From: Algoriphagus marincola DSM 16067
Lineage (GTDB): Bacteria > Bacteroidota > Bacteroidia > Cytophagales > Cyclobacteriaceae
NCBI RefSeq assembly: GCF_000429405.1
Contig: NZ_AUBU01000013.1
Coordinates: 124,001-188,000, forward strand
Direction of reading: 5' to 3'
Length of the DNA: 64,000 bases
The position numbers and the translations under genes are program-made. The notes below the pieces were generated by a model that saw only the letters and a list, made by a program, of their open reading frames with translations, had not been told where the DNA came from and did not search any database. Below are positions 16,496 to 25,361 of the stretch, piece after piece; the stretch's first letter is position 1, and each line of letters starts with the position of its first letter.

Positions 16496-17125
16496 TTAAG
16501 TTTGTTTTTGCACTTGAGAAAAAACAAATAGCATCTCCGAAGCGATCTGCATGGACCGCTCATCGTATTTTTCCGCCTCTAATTCGGTATTATCAAAGGC
16601 CTTGGGATCTTCATAACGCACCGGAATGCGCTGCTCTGTGCCAGGGATAAAGGGGCAGTTTTCATCGGCATGATCACAGGTCATTACTGCAGCAAAATGT
16701 AGGGCATCATTGGCGGGATCATTAAAAACCTTGGAAAAAGCGGTGATTGGATCACTTTCGTCAGAGTAAAAAACAGAATAAATCGGATTGCTTCCGTTTT
16801 CCTTGTATGAGATTCGAAACCCGCTCCTTTTGAGTGAACTGACCGCCCGCTCATTGAATGCGGTGACTTCGACACCTCCGGAATAGCAATTGGCCAGAAT
16901 GCCATGGAGATCGGCAGCTGTTTGTGCCCAAATCTGGGAAAACTGACTCCGTCGGGAGTTATGGGTGCAGATAAAATTCAGGTTCACATTCTGACCTTGA
17001 TCGAGTTTGGATTGAATGTAGCTGATCAAAACTTCCAAAACGGCTTTGCGCTCAGCAGAAATGGGAAGTTTCTGAGCCTTTTGGATGAATTCGATTAGGG
17101 AAGGATAAAGGGAAATTTTTTGCAT
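16496..17125 (-). CDS. Arsenate reductase-like low-molecular-weight phosphatase-fold protein
   Basis: The 209-residue protein carries the LMW-PTP/ArsC active-site loop CTHNSRRS (C53, R59: C-x5-R-S). A second pair, TCDHADENCP (C150, C157), matches the C-x6-C redox pair of thioredoxin-coupled arsenate reductases. The N-terminal 45 residues are an extra helical part often seen in the Bacteroidota relatives. I use ATG 17125 because the longer frame starts with a TTG. It is transcribed in the same direction as arsM and arsR but is separated from arsM by a terminator. Arsenate to arsenite reduction is the likely job. Confidence 0.85.
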   Translation of the reverse strand: MQKISLYPSLIEFIQKAQKLPISAERKAVLEVLISYIQSKLDQGQNVNLNFICTHNSRRSQFSQIWAQTAADLHGILANCYSGGVEVTAFNERAVSSLKRSGFRISYKENGSNPIYSVFYSDESDPITAFSKVFNDPANDALHFAAVMTCDHADENCPFIPGTEQRIPVRYEDPKAFDNTELEAEKYDERSMQIASEMLFVFSQVQKQT

Positions 17126-17154
17126 ATAGAAAGCGGATTGGCACAAGTAAAAAA

Positions 17155-17186
17155 AGACCTTCCAGGTTTTGAAACCTGAAAGGTCT
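17155..17186 (-). terminator. Terminator between arsM and the arsenate-reductase-like gene
   Basis: AGACCTT (17155-17161) pairs with AAGGTCT (17180-17186), extended inward by CAGGTT/AACCTG with one mismatch. On the minus strand it is followed by TTTTTTTAC. It lies 12 bp after the arsM stop. Confidence 0.82.
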
Positions 17187-17197
17187 GAACATCTGAT

Positions 17198-18082
17198 TTA
17201 GCAGCAGCCTGATCCCGGAGCGCAGGAAGAAGCCTGCAATTGCTCCAAACTAAGCTTTGGTTTTTTGTTTTTTTCTCCAGGTTTTTCAGCATATACCGTG
17301 ATGCTGAAAATTCCCGTTTGCTTGCATAAAAACTGCTGAATTTCCTCCTGAGAAAGATACTTTTCTAGGATATCATCGGGCAGGGTGATGGTCTTTTCTT
17401 TTTGGATTTGGATAGATTGGAATCCAGCCTGCTGTATGAAGGACAAGTAGTCGGATTTTTGAATTGCTCCCGCCACACATCCTGCATACATCTCTGCATC
17501 CTGTCTGAGTGCCTCTGGCAAATCTCCTATCAACACGATATCTGAGATACTGAAGTGACCTCCGGGCTTCAAAACCCGGAAAATTTCACCGATGACTTTT
17601 TCTTTATTAGGAACCAAATTGAGCACACAGTTGCTGACAACCACATCGGCCACATTGTCATTTACCGGCATCTGATCGATGTCTCCTTCCCGAAACTCCA
17701 CATTGTGATATCCAAGCTTTTCCGCATTGGCTCTTGCCTTTTTGATCATCGCAGGGGTAAAATCAATCCCGATTATCTTGCCTTCAGGGCCGGTTTCGTG
17801 TCTTGCCACAAAGCAATCGTTGCCCGCTCCTGATCCCAAATCAATGACCACGTCTCCTTGTTGGATTTTGGCAAATTGGGTAGGAAGTCCGCAGCCCAAT
17901 CCCAAGTCGGCATCTTCAAGATAGCCCTCGGTACCTGAGTAGTCGTCCATCATGATGTTATACACTTTGGTGGAAGGTGAGGTAGCTCCACAACAGGAGG
18001 CGGCGTTTTCTGCTTTTCCCTGTTCGGCGATTTTTCCATAGCGCTCCCGCACTACTTCTTTTAGTTTTTGTTCTTGATCCAT
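17198..18082 (-). CDS. arsM: Arsenite S-adenosylmethionine methyltransferase
   Basis: The 294-residue protein (from ATG 18082) has SAM motif I IDLGSGAGNDCFVAR and motif IDFTPAMI. The three cysteines that bind arsenite in ArsM are in place: C64 (GLGCGLP), C152 (NCVLNLVP) and C202 (GCVAGA). The N-terminal AASCCGAT and the C-terminal CAPGSGCC are extra cysteine clusters seen in this bacterial branch. It methylates As(III) to mono-, di- and trimethyl forms, some volatile. It lies 38 bp downstream of arsR, in the same operon. Confidence 0.93.
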   Translation of the reverse strand: MDQEQKLKEVVRERYGKIAEQGKAENAASCCGATSPSTKVYNIMMDDYSGTEGYLEDADLGLGCGLPTQFAKIQQGDVVIDLGSGAGNDCFVARHETGPEGKIIGIDFTPAMIKKARANAEKLGYHNVEFREGDIDQMPVNDNVADVVVSNCVLNLVPNKEKVIGEIFRVLKPGGHFSISDIVLIGDLPEALRQDAEMYAGCVAGAIQKSDYLSFIQQAGFQSIQIQKEKTITLPDDILEKYLSQEEIQQFLCKQTGIFSITVYAEKPGEKNKKPKLSLEQLQASSCAPGSGCC

Positions 18083-18120
18083 GTTTTGCTTGTGAAAATG
18101 AATGTCTTTTTTGTCAATAA

Positions 18121-18456
18121 TCAGGTACAGGATGGGGTCGTACAATTAGAATAAGATTCAAAAAAGGAGTGGAAGAGGTTTCGGAGCATGGTCCAATTTT
18201 CCGGATGAATGCAATAATTAACTCGAGTACCTTCTATGCTGCCCTGAATGAGACCCGCTTCTTTGAGTTCTCGAAGGTGTTGCGAGATCGTCGCCTGTGC
18301 TAAGCCGATTTCCATCACTAAATCCCCATTGATACAGGAATTGGTTTTGATCAAGTGTTGAAGGATGGCTATTCTGGCAGGATGGGCAATAGCTTTAGCC
18401 ATTTGGGCAATTTTATTTTGTTCCTCGGTGAACAGATGCGTTTGAGTGACTCCCAT
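18121..18456 (-). CDS. arsR: ArsR/SmtB-family metalloregulator
   Basis: The 111-residue protein is a winged helix-turn-helix with AHPARIAILQHL, the recognition region GLAQATISQHLRELKEAG and wing GSIEGTRVNYCI. Cysteines at NSCINGDL (near the usual ELCVCDL site) and the C-terminal NCTTPSC tail may form the arsenite site. It represses until As(III) binds (family knowledge). First gene of the ars operon. The 5' flank holds an AT-rich stretch with ATTGCAAT (18471-18478) framed by two AATATT sequences, a weak operator candidate. Confidence 0.9.
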   Translation of the reverse strand: MGVTQTHLFTEEQNKIAQMAKAIAHPARIAILQHLIKTNSCINGDLVMEIGLAQATISQHLRELKEAGLIQGSIEGTRVNYCIHPENWTMLRNLFHSFFESYSNCTTPSCT

Positions 18457-18614
18457 TTAAATATTATTTCATTGCAATATTACGATAAATAAATTAAACG
18501 AGAAGAATTCTAAGATTTTTTATCCGTGCCAGTACGGATACAAATTCAGGGTCTACGGGGATTTTAGAGCTTTTTAAAAAAATCGAATTTTAAATTCCTA
18601 AACATTAAAAAATT

Positions 18615-19694
18615 ATGAAAAGCTTATTACTCATTTTCCTCCTGCTCTTTGTGGAGACAGTTCCCGGCACCATTCTCGATGAAAAAGACTTGAAAGTAAC
18701 CAGTTACAATAAAAAGAAACAATATCAAAAATCACCCAAAAAAGTGTTTATAAGAAGCTATAAAGCGCTTTTTGAGGTTTTTGAGGAGGCTTCGGCAAAG
18801 ACTTCTGGCTCTAAAAAAGAGCGTGCAAACCGGACCACTTTCACCTCTGGAACTTCTACTCGAATGGGAGTTCAGATATCCGGAGTGGATGTAGCTGATT
18901 TTCAAAAAATCATTGATCAGTCGTATCAGGATTTTGTCAATCAACTGACTAGTCAGGGATTTGAAATCATGACAGCAGCTGAGGCCAGCCAAAGCGACTA
19001 TTTCGAAGGTTGGACGCTAATGAAAGGTGGAGCTTCTTCGGATGACCAAGCGGCAGGATTTGTCATGGTTACCCCTACCGGATTTGAGTATTTAGTGAAA
19101 GGTGTCGCCAAAAGTGGACGTGAAAAAGGCACTTTTTTGGATATGGGACCAAAAATTTCAAAAGAGCTTGGCGATGTCTATGTAGCTGATGTCAATTTTA
19201 TCTTTCCATTTGTGACCTTGGATGCGGATGCCTCTATGTGGACAAATACCTCCTCTGTCAAGGCGAAAATCGGGTATCGAATCGAACCGATTATGAACAC
19301 TTCACAGGAAAATCAGCAGACTTCATTGACTGGCTTTGCCAAAGGTTTTGGATCTATGGGTTCTTCTGAAGTAATCAGTTCCCAAGTACGCTTTCTCTCC
19401 GGAAATGATATTGGCAATAATCCATTCTTCGACGCTAAAGTGGAGTTGAAGAAAGCGGTGTATTTCGAAGATGTTTTTGAAGATAAAAAAATCAAGGAAG
19501 TGACTCAGGCACAATCTGATATGTTTTCTAAAACGGGATATAGTCAGCTAGTGATGGTATCGGGTGATCAAAGTACAGTCGCTTCCCATTTTGCCGAATG
19601 TGACTCAGAGCGCTACGTTAGTTCTGCTTCAGGTGCGATGAAAGATATGGTAGATGCGGGGATTTCAAATTTTGTGGAAATGACAAAAGATTAA
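18615..19694 (+). CDS. Secreted protein of unknown function, next to a two-component system
   Basis: The 359-residue protein starts MKSLLLIFLLLFVETVPG with a signal peptide. No recognised domain. It has mixed alpha/beta character, with a basic 35-residue region after the signal, TFTSGTSTRMGVQISGVDVADF, and a repeated style of VYVADVNFIFPFVTLDADASMW. A single cysteine lies near the C-terminus. Its last 4 bp overlap the end of the convergent LuxR-type regulator gene. It may be a periplasmic protein sensed by, or controlled by, that system, but nothing proves it. Confidence 0.6.
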   Translation: MKSLLLIFLLLFVETVPGTILDEKDLKVTSYNKKKQYQKSPKKVFIRSYKALFEVFEEASAKTSGSKKERANRTTFTSGTSTRMGVQISGVDVADFQKIIDQSYQDFVNQLTSQGFEIMTAAEASQSDYFEGWTLMKGGASSDDQAAGFVMVTPTGFEYLVKGVAKSGREKGTFLDMGPKISKELGDVYVADVNFIFPFVTLDADASMWTNTSSVKAKIGYRIEPIMNTSQENQQTSLTGFAKGFGSMGSSEVISSQVRFLSGNDIGNNPFFDAKVELKKAVYFEDVFEDKKIKEVTQAQSDMFSKTGYSQLVMVSGDQSTVASHFAECDSERYVSSASGAMKDMVDAGISNFVEMTKD

Positions 19695-20320
19695 GCCATT
19701 CCGCCCACCAAATTATTTTCCAAGGCAAATTTCAAAAGACCAACCAGCGTGTTGGTCTTTGTTTTTTGGTAGATATTTTTTCGGTGGGTTTCCACCGTTC
19801 GCTCAGATATGAAAAGTTTTTCGCCGATTTCCTTATTGGAAAACTCATCAAAAATCAATGTTAAGACCTCCTTTTCCCGATCTGTAAGAATCCGCTCGTC
19901 TTCTGGAAACCGCATTCGCTGAATAAGAATTTTCTGAATCTCAGCACTGAAATACATTCCGCCATCGGCTACTTCCCTCAAGGCTTTTAATAGTTCTTCA
20001 TGTGCCGCTTTTTTCAGTACATAGCCTTCTGCCCCTGTGGCTAAAGCCTCCTTGACCCGATAGGGCTCCTCATGCATACTGAGAAAAATCAATTTGGTGC
20101 CTGGGTATTTTGATTTCACTTTTTTGGCCAAGGCGATCCCCCCAATTTCGGGGATGGAAATATCTGAAATTATCAGGTCAGGGATCTCGTTATTTATCCG
20201 TTCCAAAGCTTCCTCTACGGTAAAGGCAGTATCAACTTGACTTATTTCCGGCTGACTTTCGATCAAAAACTTCAAACCGTCTAGTAAAATCCGATGATCA
20301 TCAACGAGAAGAATTTTCAT
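19691..20320 (-). CDS. NarL/LuxR-family response regulator
   Basis: The 209-residue protein has a receiver domain (about 1-120) with LLVDDHRILLDG, phospho-acceptor D53 in LIISDISIPE, and a conserved lysine in EGYVLKKAAH. A GerE/LuxR helix-turn-helix follows (about 145-205): LTDREKEVLTLIFDEFSNKEIGEKLFISERTVETHR. It is 13 bp downstream of the TPR histidine kinase and clearly its partner. Its 3' end overlaps the convergent secreted-protein gene by 4 bp. Confidence 0.93.
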   Translation of the reverse strand: MKILLVDDHRILLDGLKFLIESQPEISQVDTAFTVEEALERINNEIPDLIISDISIPEIGGIALAKKVKSKYPGTKLIFLSMHEEPYRVKEALATGAEGYVLKKAAHEELLKALREVADGGMYFSAEIQKILIQRMRFPEDERILTDREKEVLTLIFDEFSNKEIGEKLFISERTVETHRKNIYQKTKTNTLVGLLKFALENNLVGGMA

Positions 20321-20333
20321 TCAAGAATGGGGT

Positions 20334-22355
20334 TTAATTGGCTCGGTGGACATACGGAAAGGTAACCAAAAGCTCAGTTCCTTGCTGCCCTTCTTGCGTG
20401 AAAAGCTCCAATCTTCCATTGAGCAATTCGGCACGGGTGGTGATATTTTTCCAGCCATTTCGCTTGCTGTGCTGAAAAACATTCGGATCAAAGCCCTTTC
20501 CATCATCCAGAATCTGGAGTTTGGCGATACCCTGATTTTGTGACAAAATAAGCATGATATGACTTGCCTCGGCATATTTGAGGACATTGTTGATCCACTC
20601 CTGACAGATTCGGAAAAGGTTGATCTCAACCAATTCATCCATGCGGTCCGGGAGGTCTTGGGACTCGATTTCCAGTTTTACTTTTTCTCCGGCATTGATG
20701 CGGTGAGCGAGGTCTTCCAGGGCCGAAATTAACCCAAATCGGATCAAGGTAGCAGGCATCAGATCATAGACCACATTACTGATTTCCTTGGACATCTCAT
20801 CCAAAACGGAATCGGTACGGCTGACCAGTTCGGTTTTAAGCTCTTCTTTGGCTTGATTGTTTTTGAGCTGGGACACGTACATCCTAAGTGCTGAAATATA
20901 CTGCCCAAATCCATCATGAAGATCCTGAGCCATACGTCTTCGCTCCTGCTCTTGGGATTCTAGAGAAGCTTGGATAAATGCTTCTTTGACTTTCAGTTCC
21001 CGATCTTTCACAAGCAACTCTTGCTTTCGCCTATTTCGGTTCTGATAGAAAATAAAAATAGCGATTAGAAGTACCAACAATAGTCCTAAGGCTGCAAACG
21101 CAAAGTAGTTTCGCTGTAGCGTCGCATTTTTTTCCTGAAGTTCCGCATTTTGTAAAGCAATTTGGCTTTCCTTTTTTTCCAGATCATACTGCACCTGTAA
21201 GTCTGTCAGTAATTGTGCGTTTTCTTCGCTGAAGACTTGCTTACTTAGCTCCTGATATTCGTCTAAGTAGGCATTGCCTTTTTCAAAGTCACCCTTTCTA
21301 AAAAAAATCTTTGCTAAGGCGTTTTTTAGGGTCAGGGAGTAGTTGACCAATTCTGGATTATTCTCCAAAACTTTCAGTCCTCGTTCGGCAAACTGCAAGG
21401 CCTTTTCACTTTGACCCAAATCAACATGTGCTGTCGCCGCGTTGCTGACGATGCTCAGTTCCATTTTGGGATCAGGAGTAAAGCCGTCCGAGTCATCCAA
21501 GGCTATAGTTAGCATCAAAAGTCCCTTTTCATAGTTTTTTTGTCCTATGTAAAGAGCTCCCAGATTGTCGTGCACTCGATGATAAAGCACCTTGTTTCCT
21601 GCGATTTTGGCATTTTCAATGGCTTGTCGGTAATATCGTTCGGCCCGCTGCTCTTCTCCCATCAGCCTGTAGCAAATACCCAGATTTGCAGATGAAATCG
21701 CAATTCCGTTGGAATCCTTTAATCGCTTCCTGATTTCTAAAGCTTCCAAATGATACTTGATAGCTTGGTCGTAAAGTTCTAGCTCCTGATTGGCAAGCCC
21801 AAGATTTGAAATACTGCTCACAAAATTAGCTTCGAGGGCGTTGGGATCACTACGGCCTATTTCCAGTGATTTGGAAAAGTAATCAATGGCTGCTTTGTAG
21901 TCCGAAGAGTTGAGCCGATTCATTCCCAGATTATTGAATGAACGCTGTTCCAAAGCTTTCCAGCCTTGTTTTTGGCTTTCTTCGAGTATTTGGGAAAAAA
22001 TAATCAACGAACTGTCTGTTTGCTGATGAACATCGTAGTAGATACCGAGATTTTGAAGGATTTCGAAGTAAATGCGGGATTTGCCTACTTCCTTTTCAGC
22101 AGTTTTCAGGACTTCTTGAATCTTGGATTTGGCTTCTTCTCCATCACTGAAAATCATGGAAAAGGTATGCTGCTGAATGGCTCGATAGCGAATAGAATCA
22201 GGGAGATTCTGATTTTGAAAAACTTGTTCTAAGCTATCAGCACTTGATTGCTGCTTGCCTAAAGCCAGGGATGTGCCTACCAAAAAAATAAAGAGGAAAG
22301 AAATGCTGTGGAGTTTTTTCAATGGAGGGATTTTAATCTCACAAAGTAACTCCAC
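20334..22355 (-). CDS. TPR-containing sensor histidine kinase (HisKA_3 type)
   Basis: The protein has up to 673 residues. Signal or N-terminal membrane segment; then about six TPR repeats (residues 80-390) in the periplasm; a coiled coil; one membrane segment (FAALGLLLVLLIAIFIFY, about 425-443); then a HisKA_3 domain with the phospho-accepting histidine in MAQDLHDGFGQYISALR (about residue 480) and an HATPase with DDGKGF and EWINNVLKYAEASH. There is no ATG: the frame can start at GTG 22355 or at TTG 22322, which would place LKKLHSISFLFIF as a signal peptide. The second looks more natural. Partner of the regulator just downstream. Confidence 0.9.
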   Translation of the reverse strand: MELLCEIKIPPLKKLHSISFLFIFLVGTSLALGKQQSSADSLEQVFQNQNLPDSIRYRAIQQHTFSMIFSDGEEAKSKIQEVLKTAEKEVGKSRIYFEILQNLGIYYDVHQQTDSSLIIFSQILEESQKQGWKALEQRSFNNLGMNRLNSSDYKAAIDYFSKSLEIGRSDPNALEANFVSSISNLGLANQELELYDQAIKYHLEALEIRKRLKDSNGIAISSANLGICYRLMGEEQRAERYYRQAIENAKIAGNKVLYHRVHDNLGALYIGQKNYEKGLLMLTIALDDSDGFTPDPKMELSIVSNAATAHVDLGQSEKALQFAERGLKVLENNPELVNYSLTLKNALAKIFFRKGDFEKGNAYLDEYQELSKQVFSEENAQLLTDLQVQYDLEKKESQIALQNAELQEKNATLQRNYFAFAALGLLLVLLIAIFIFYQNRNRRKQELLVKDRELKVKEAFIQASLESQEQERRRMAQDLHDGFGQYISALRMYVSQLKNNQAKEELKTELVSRTDSVLDEMSKEISNVVYDLMPATLIRFGLISALEDLAHRINAGEKVKLEIESQDLPDRMDELVEINLFRICQEWINNVLKYAEASHIMLILSQNQGIAKLQILDDGKGFDPNVFQHSKRNGWKNITTRAELLNGRLELFTQEGQQGTELLVTFPYVHRAN

Positions 22356-22584
22356 TGACTATTTAATCAAATTTTTTTTATAGATATGGTTCATTTTTTT
22401 CTCCAAATAATCATGTCGTAGAATCTCATAGAAATTAGTGTAGAGCCTTCATTTCTGTGAATTGAAAGACGAACCCTTCCCCTTCCAAACTATAAAAATA
22501 CCCACTAGCACGGATATCAAAATGCCCAATTCATTGTATTTCTCTGGATGATTTTTACGGGCAACTTGCAAATAAAAATCCACT

Positions 22585-23028
22585 ATGAAACTAAGATCTT
22601 TACTACTTGGCCTCTTGGCCTTCGTTTTTTTTGCATGCCCGGATAAGGATGATGAGATTCCTCAGGGTTCTCTGAATGTAGAGGCTACCATCGACGGGGA
22701 AGCCTGGAGAGGTGCCGGAAATAGCCGAATTACCAATGTGGCAGGTTTCACTGTCTTGGCTATTGGAGCTGGAGCGACGGATCGCTCTAATTTGGCTTTT
22801 ACGCTGGATGCAGAGCGAACTGGGAATTTTGATTTGACAGGAACTGCACTTTGGACTACATCCAATCAAGTGGTGCATAGCGCAACCTCCGGAACTCTTA
22901 CGATCACAAATATTGATGGGGACAAAGTTTCGGGAACTTTTTCTTTTAAGGCGACTCCGATGACTGGAAGTGGGCCCGAGGTGAATATTACCAACGGGAA
23001 GTTTACGGATGTAAATATTATGCGCTGA
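22585..23028 (+). CDS. Small lipoprotein, DUF6252-like beta-sandwich
   Basis: The 147-residue protein has a lipoprotein signal with lipobox FFAC (C18). The mature protein is beta-rich, with ATIDGEAWRG early and TNIDGDKVSGTFSFKA late, the pattern of DUF6252-type proteins in Bacteroidota. Function is unknown. It has its own terminator and is transcribed away from the kinase gene. Confidence 0.7.
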   Translation: MKLRSLLLGLLAFVFFACPDKDDEIPQGSLNVEATIDGEAWRGAGNSRITNVAGFTVLAIGAGATDRSNLAFTLDAERTGNFDLTGTALWTTSNQVVHSATSGTLTITNIDGDKVSGTFSFKATPMTGSGPEVNITNGKFTDVNIMR

Positions 23029-23120
23029 TCAATTTTTAAGTGAAACTGAAATTCACAAAAATCCAAACCCTATAGAGTTAAATGGACGACTTTTAGCTTT
23101 TGTTTGGGACTTTTTTGATA

Positions 23121-23152
23121 AAGGGGAGGCAAGGGTGTGCCTCCCTTTTTTT
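23121..23152 (+). terminator. Terminator of the small lipoprotein gene
   Basis: An 11-bp stem (23121-23131 with 23138-23148, one G-U) has a 6-nt loop followed by a T run. It sits exactly between the lipoprotein gene and the convergent regulator gene at 23151, so it may serve both. Confidence 0.85.
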
Positions 23153-25217
23153 AGATCAGGTTCTCCTTTTCTAGTTTCAATTTGATCCGTTCATGCTGCT
23201 CCCAGAATCTAGTCTCAATTTTCTGCATCGCGCTCTGGAATCTCGGTCGATTCTTTATCGGTTCAAATACCGGTTCATCTTTCAGATACAAAAACCAAAA
23301 TTGATTGGTGTTGTCCGCTGCAAAAGCATCTAAGTACTCTAGAGTCCTTTCCCAATCCTCCTCTATCGCGTACTTGGTGGCCAAAGCTATATTGCGGTAA
23401 ATGGATTGATCTAATTCAGCAAATTCTTGGTACTCTTCAAAAAGTCGATTGGCCTCCTTTACTTTTCCATTCTGCTCATAGACCAGTGAGATTTTAGAAT
23501 TTTCTAATTCATAAATAGAAAGACCATTGGTCTCTCGAGCTTCCACAAAAATGGTGTAATAGAAATCTGCACTGTCGTACTTCCTGTCTAGGTAGAAAAA
23601 CTTTCCAATATCCTGAAGAATATCCAGTCGGCTTGGATCTCTTTCCCATAACTTAATCAAGCGCTGACGCATCTTTTTATTGTCCTTTTCTTTGGCAAAG
23701 AGGATGTATGACCTCAGGTGCGGGGCATAATAATTTGTCGAATCAAAAGCTAAAGATCGATCGATAAATTCCTTGGCTTCATCTACAAAACCTGCCGTAA
23801 CCAGGGCATTTGCCAACTGAAGGTAGCTGTAACTTTGAGAAGTGGAGTCTCCACTTTCTACCTGAATCTGTACTGCCTTTAAGGCATATTCCAGGTATTT
23901 TTCTGTATCTGGCTCCAGCCTAAAATAGAAATCTGCTAGCATTTGTATGGCTAAGGCCGAATTTGGGTTGTATTCGAGTGCCTTTTCCAAATAAGGTCTT
24001 GCAAGGGCAAATTCTTCGCTTTGGATATAATAAAAGGCCTTAGCCGTCAGGCTTTCGGCCGATTTTGAATCGAACAAGAGCGCCTTGTCGGCGTAAGAAT
24101 TTATTTTCTCGGTATACTGCTTTTCAGCGCGAAACATCTCCAATAAGTAGTAGGAGATAGCAATATGTGCGTAAGCCAAAGAAAACTCTGGGTCCTGCTC
24201 GATTGCCTTTTTGAAAAGGGCAATCCCTTTCAGAAGGCCTTCGTCAGTCCGGGAATGGTAAGGTTCCAAAGCCTGGAGGTAATAGTCGTAAGCGAGAAGG
24301 TTATCCGTCGGTCGCTTTTCGATTTGTTCAAGTTCAGTCGGAGTGACGAATACCTTGATCGCATCTGTGATTTGGGTCGCAATTTCATCTTGAATGGAAA
24401 AAATGTCTGCCAATTGACGATTGTACTGCTCCGCCCAAACTTGCCGCTCTGTCTCTGCATCGATCAACTGGATGCTGAGTAAGACTTGCTCCCCGACCTT
24501 TTGCCCGCTGCCTGAGACAAAATAGCTTACCCCAAGCTCTGAAGCCATTTCAGGAATGCTTTTGTTGGTATTTCGGTACTTTTCTACGGACGAGCGACTG
24601 ATCACCCGGAGGTTTTTGATTTTCTGAAGATTGTTCAGGGTAGACTCCATCAGACCATTCACAAAGTAGAGATTGCTGGAGTCGGCACTTTCATTTTTAA
24701 AGGGGAGTACCGCAATGGATTTCTCTTCCATGGAAAACGGAGACTCCGTTTTGGGCCAAAAGAAATAGCCGAATGCTACAACTAGTAAAACTGCCAAAAG
24801 TCCAAAAATCCAAGTTTTCGAAAGCCTATCTTGGTTTAGTTGTGTGATAGGGTTATCTTCTTTTTGAGGTATTTCTATTTTTTGTTTTCCTACTTCGCCG
24901 GGAGGAAAACCATACTGTTCGCGAAAACACTTGATAAAATAAGACGCGCTACCAAAACCTACCTGATACGACACTTCCGAAACAGTCATGTTTCCTTCTT
25001 TGAGGAGATCCATGGCAATTTCCAAGCGGATTTTTCGGATGAAGATGCTTGCCGAAAGGCCGGTCCCTGCCTGTATTTTTCTCAATAGGTTGGATCGGCT
25101 CATGTTCATCGCCTCTGCGAGTTCGGATACACCAAATTGCTCATCGGAAGCTTTATCCACCACGATGGCAGTGGCCTGAGAAAGGAAGTCTTCGCTATGT
25201 TTTTGATCTTCTGCCAT
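23151..25217 (-). CDS. One-component membrane regulator: AraC helix-turn-helix, TM segment, FlgO/TolB-like domain, TPR repeats
   Basis: The 688-residue protein has an N-terminal AraC-type DNA-binding domain (about 10-110) with FGVSELAEAMNMSRSNLLRK and VSYQVGFGSASYFIKCF. A membrane segment WIFGLLAVLLVVAFGYFF (about 133-150) follows. Residues 165-290 form a FlgO/TolB N-terminal-like domain (IAVLPFKNESADSSN, YFVSGSGQKVGEQVLLSIQL). The rest (300-680) is TPR repeats. The DNA-binding part is cytoplasmic and the TPR part periplasmic. The gene is divergent from the ankyrin operon, and the shared 235-bp region carries 20-bp phased repeats. Confidence 0.9.
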   Translation of the reverse strand: MAEDQKHSEDFLSQATAIVVDKASDEQFGVSELAEAMNMSRSNLLRKIQAGTGLSASIFIRKIRLEIAMDLLKEGNMTVSEVSYQVGFGSASYFIKCFREQYGFPPGEVGKQKIEIPQKEDNPITQLNQDRLSKTWIFGLLAVLLVVAFGYFFWPKTESPFSMEEKSIAVLPFKNESADSSNLYFVNGLMESTLNNLQKIKNLRVISRSSVEKYRNTNKSIPEMASELGVSYFVSGSGQKVGEQVLLSIQLIDAETERQVWAEQYNRQLADIFSIQDEIATQITDAIKVFVTPTELEQIEKRPTDNLLAYDYYLQALEPYHSRTDEGLLKGIALFKKAIEQDPEFSLAYAHIAISYYLLEMFRAEKQYTEKINSYADKALLFDSKSAESLTAKAFYYIQSEEFALARPYLEKALEYNPNSALAIQMLADFYFRLEPDTEKYLEYALKAVQIQVESGDSTSQSYSYLQLANALVTAGFVDEAKEFIDRSLAFDSTNYYAPHLRSYILFAKEKDNKKMRQRLIKLWERDPSRLDILQDIGKFFYLDRKYDSADFYYTIFVEARETNGLSIYELENSKISLVYEQNGKVKEANRLFEEYQEFAELDQSIYRNIALATKYAIEEDWERTLEYLDAFAADNTNQFWFLYLKDEPVFEPIKNRPRFQSAMQKIETRFWEQHERIKLKLEKENLI

Positions 25218-25301
25218 GCTAAAAATTCATTTTCAAGGTAGAGAAATTTACTCAAAGTGACAGCCACTTTTTCCGAAGATTCTCCTGCCAATCCAATGCT
25301 T

Positions 25302-25361
25302 TTGCGTCATAGTTTATAGCCTTGCGTCATAAATTTTATCCTTGAGCGATACTTTATGCTT
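25302..25361. promoter_or_regulatory. Three 20-bp phased direct repeats, candidate operator of the AraC-TPR regulator
   Basis: Three consecutive 20-mers start at 25302, 25322 and 25342. The first two share TTGCGTCATA exactly and match at 16 of 20 positions. The third (TTGAGCGATA) keeps TTG, the G at position 5, ATA and a TTTAT core. A TTG also recurs at 25362, on the same 20-bp phase. Two helical turns of spacing suits a regulator binding one DNA face. The only likely -7 box for the operon, CAACTTTG at 25402-25409, departs from consensus at one base and lacks a -33 element, as expected of activated promoters. Confidence 0.6.
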
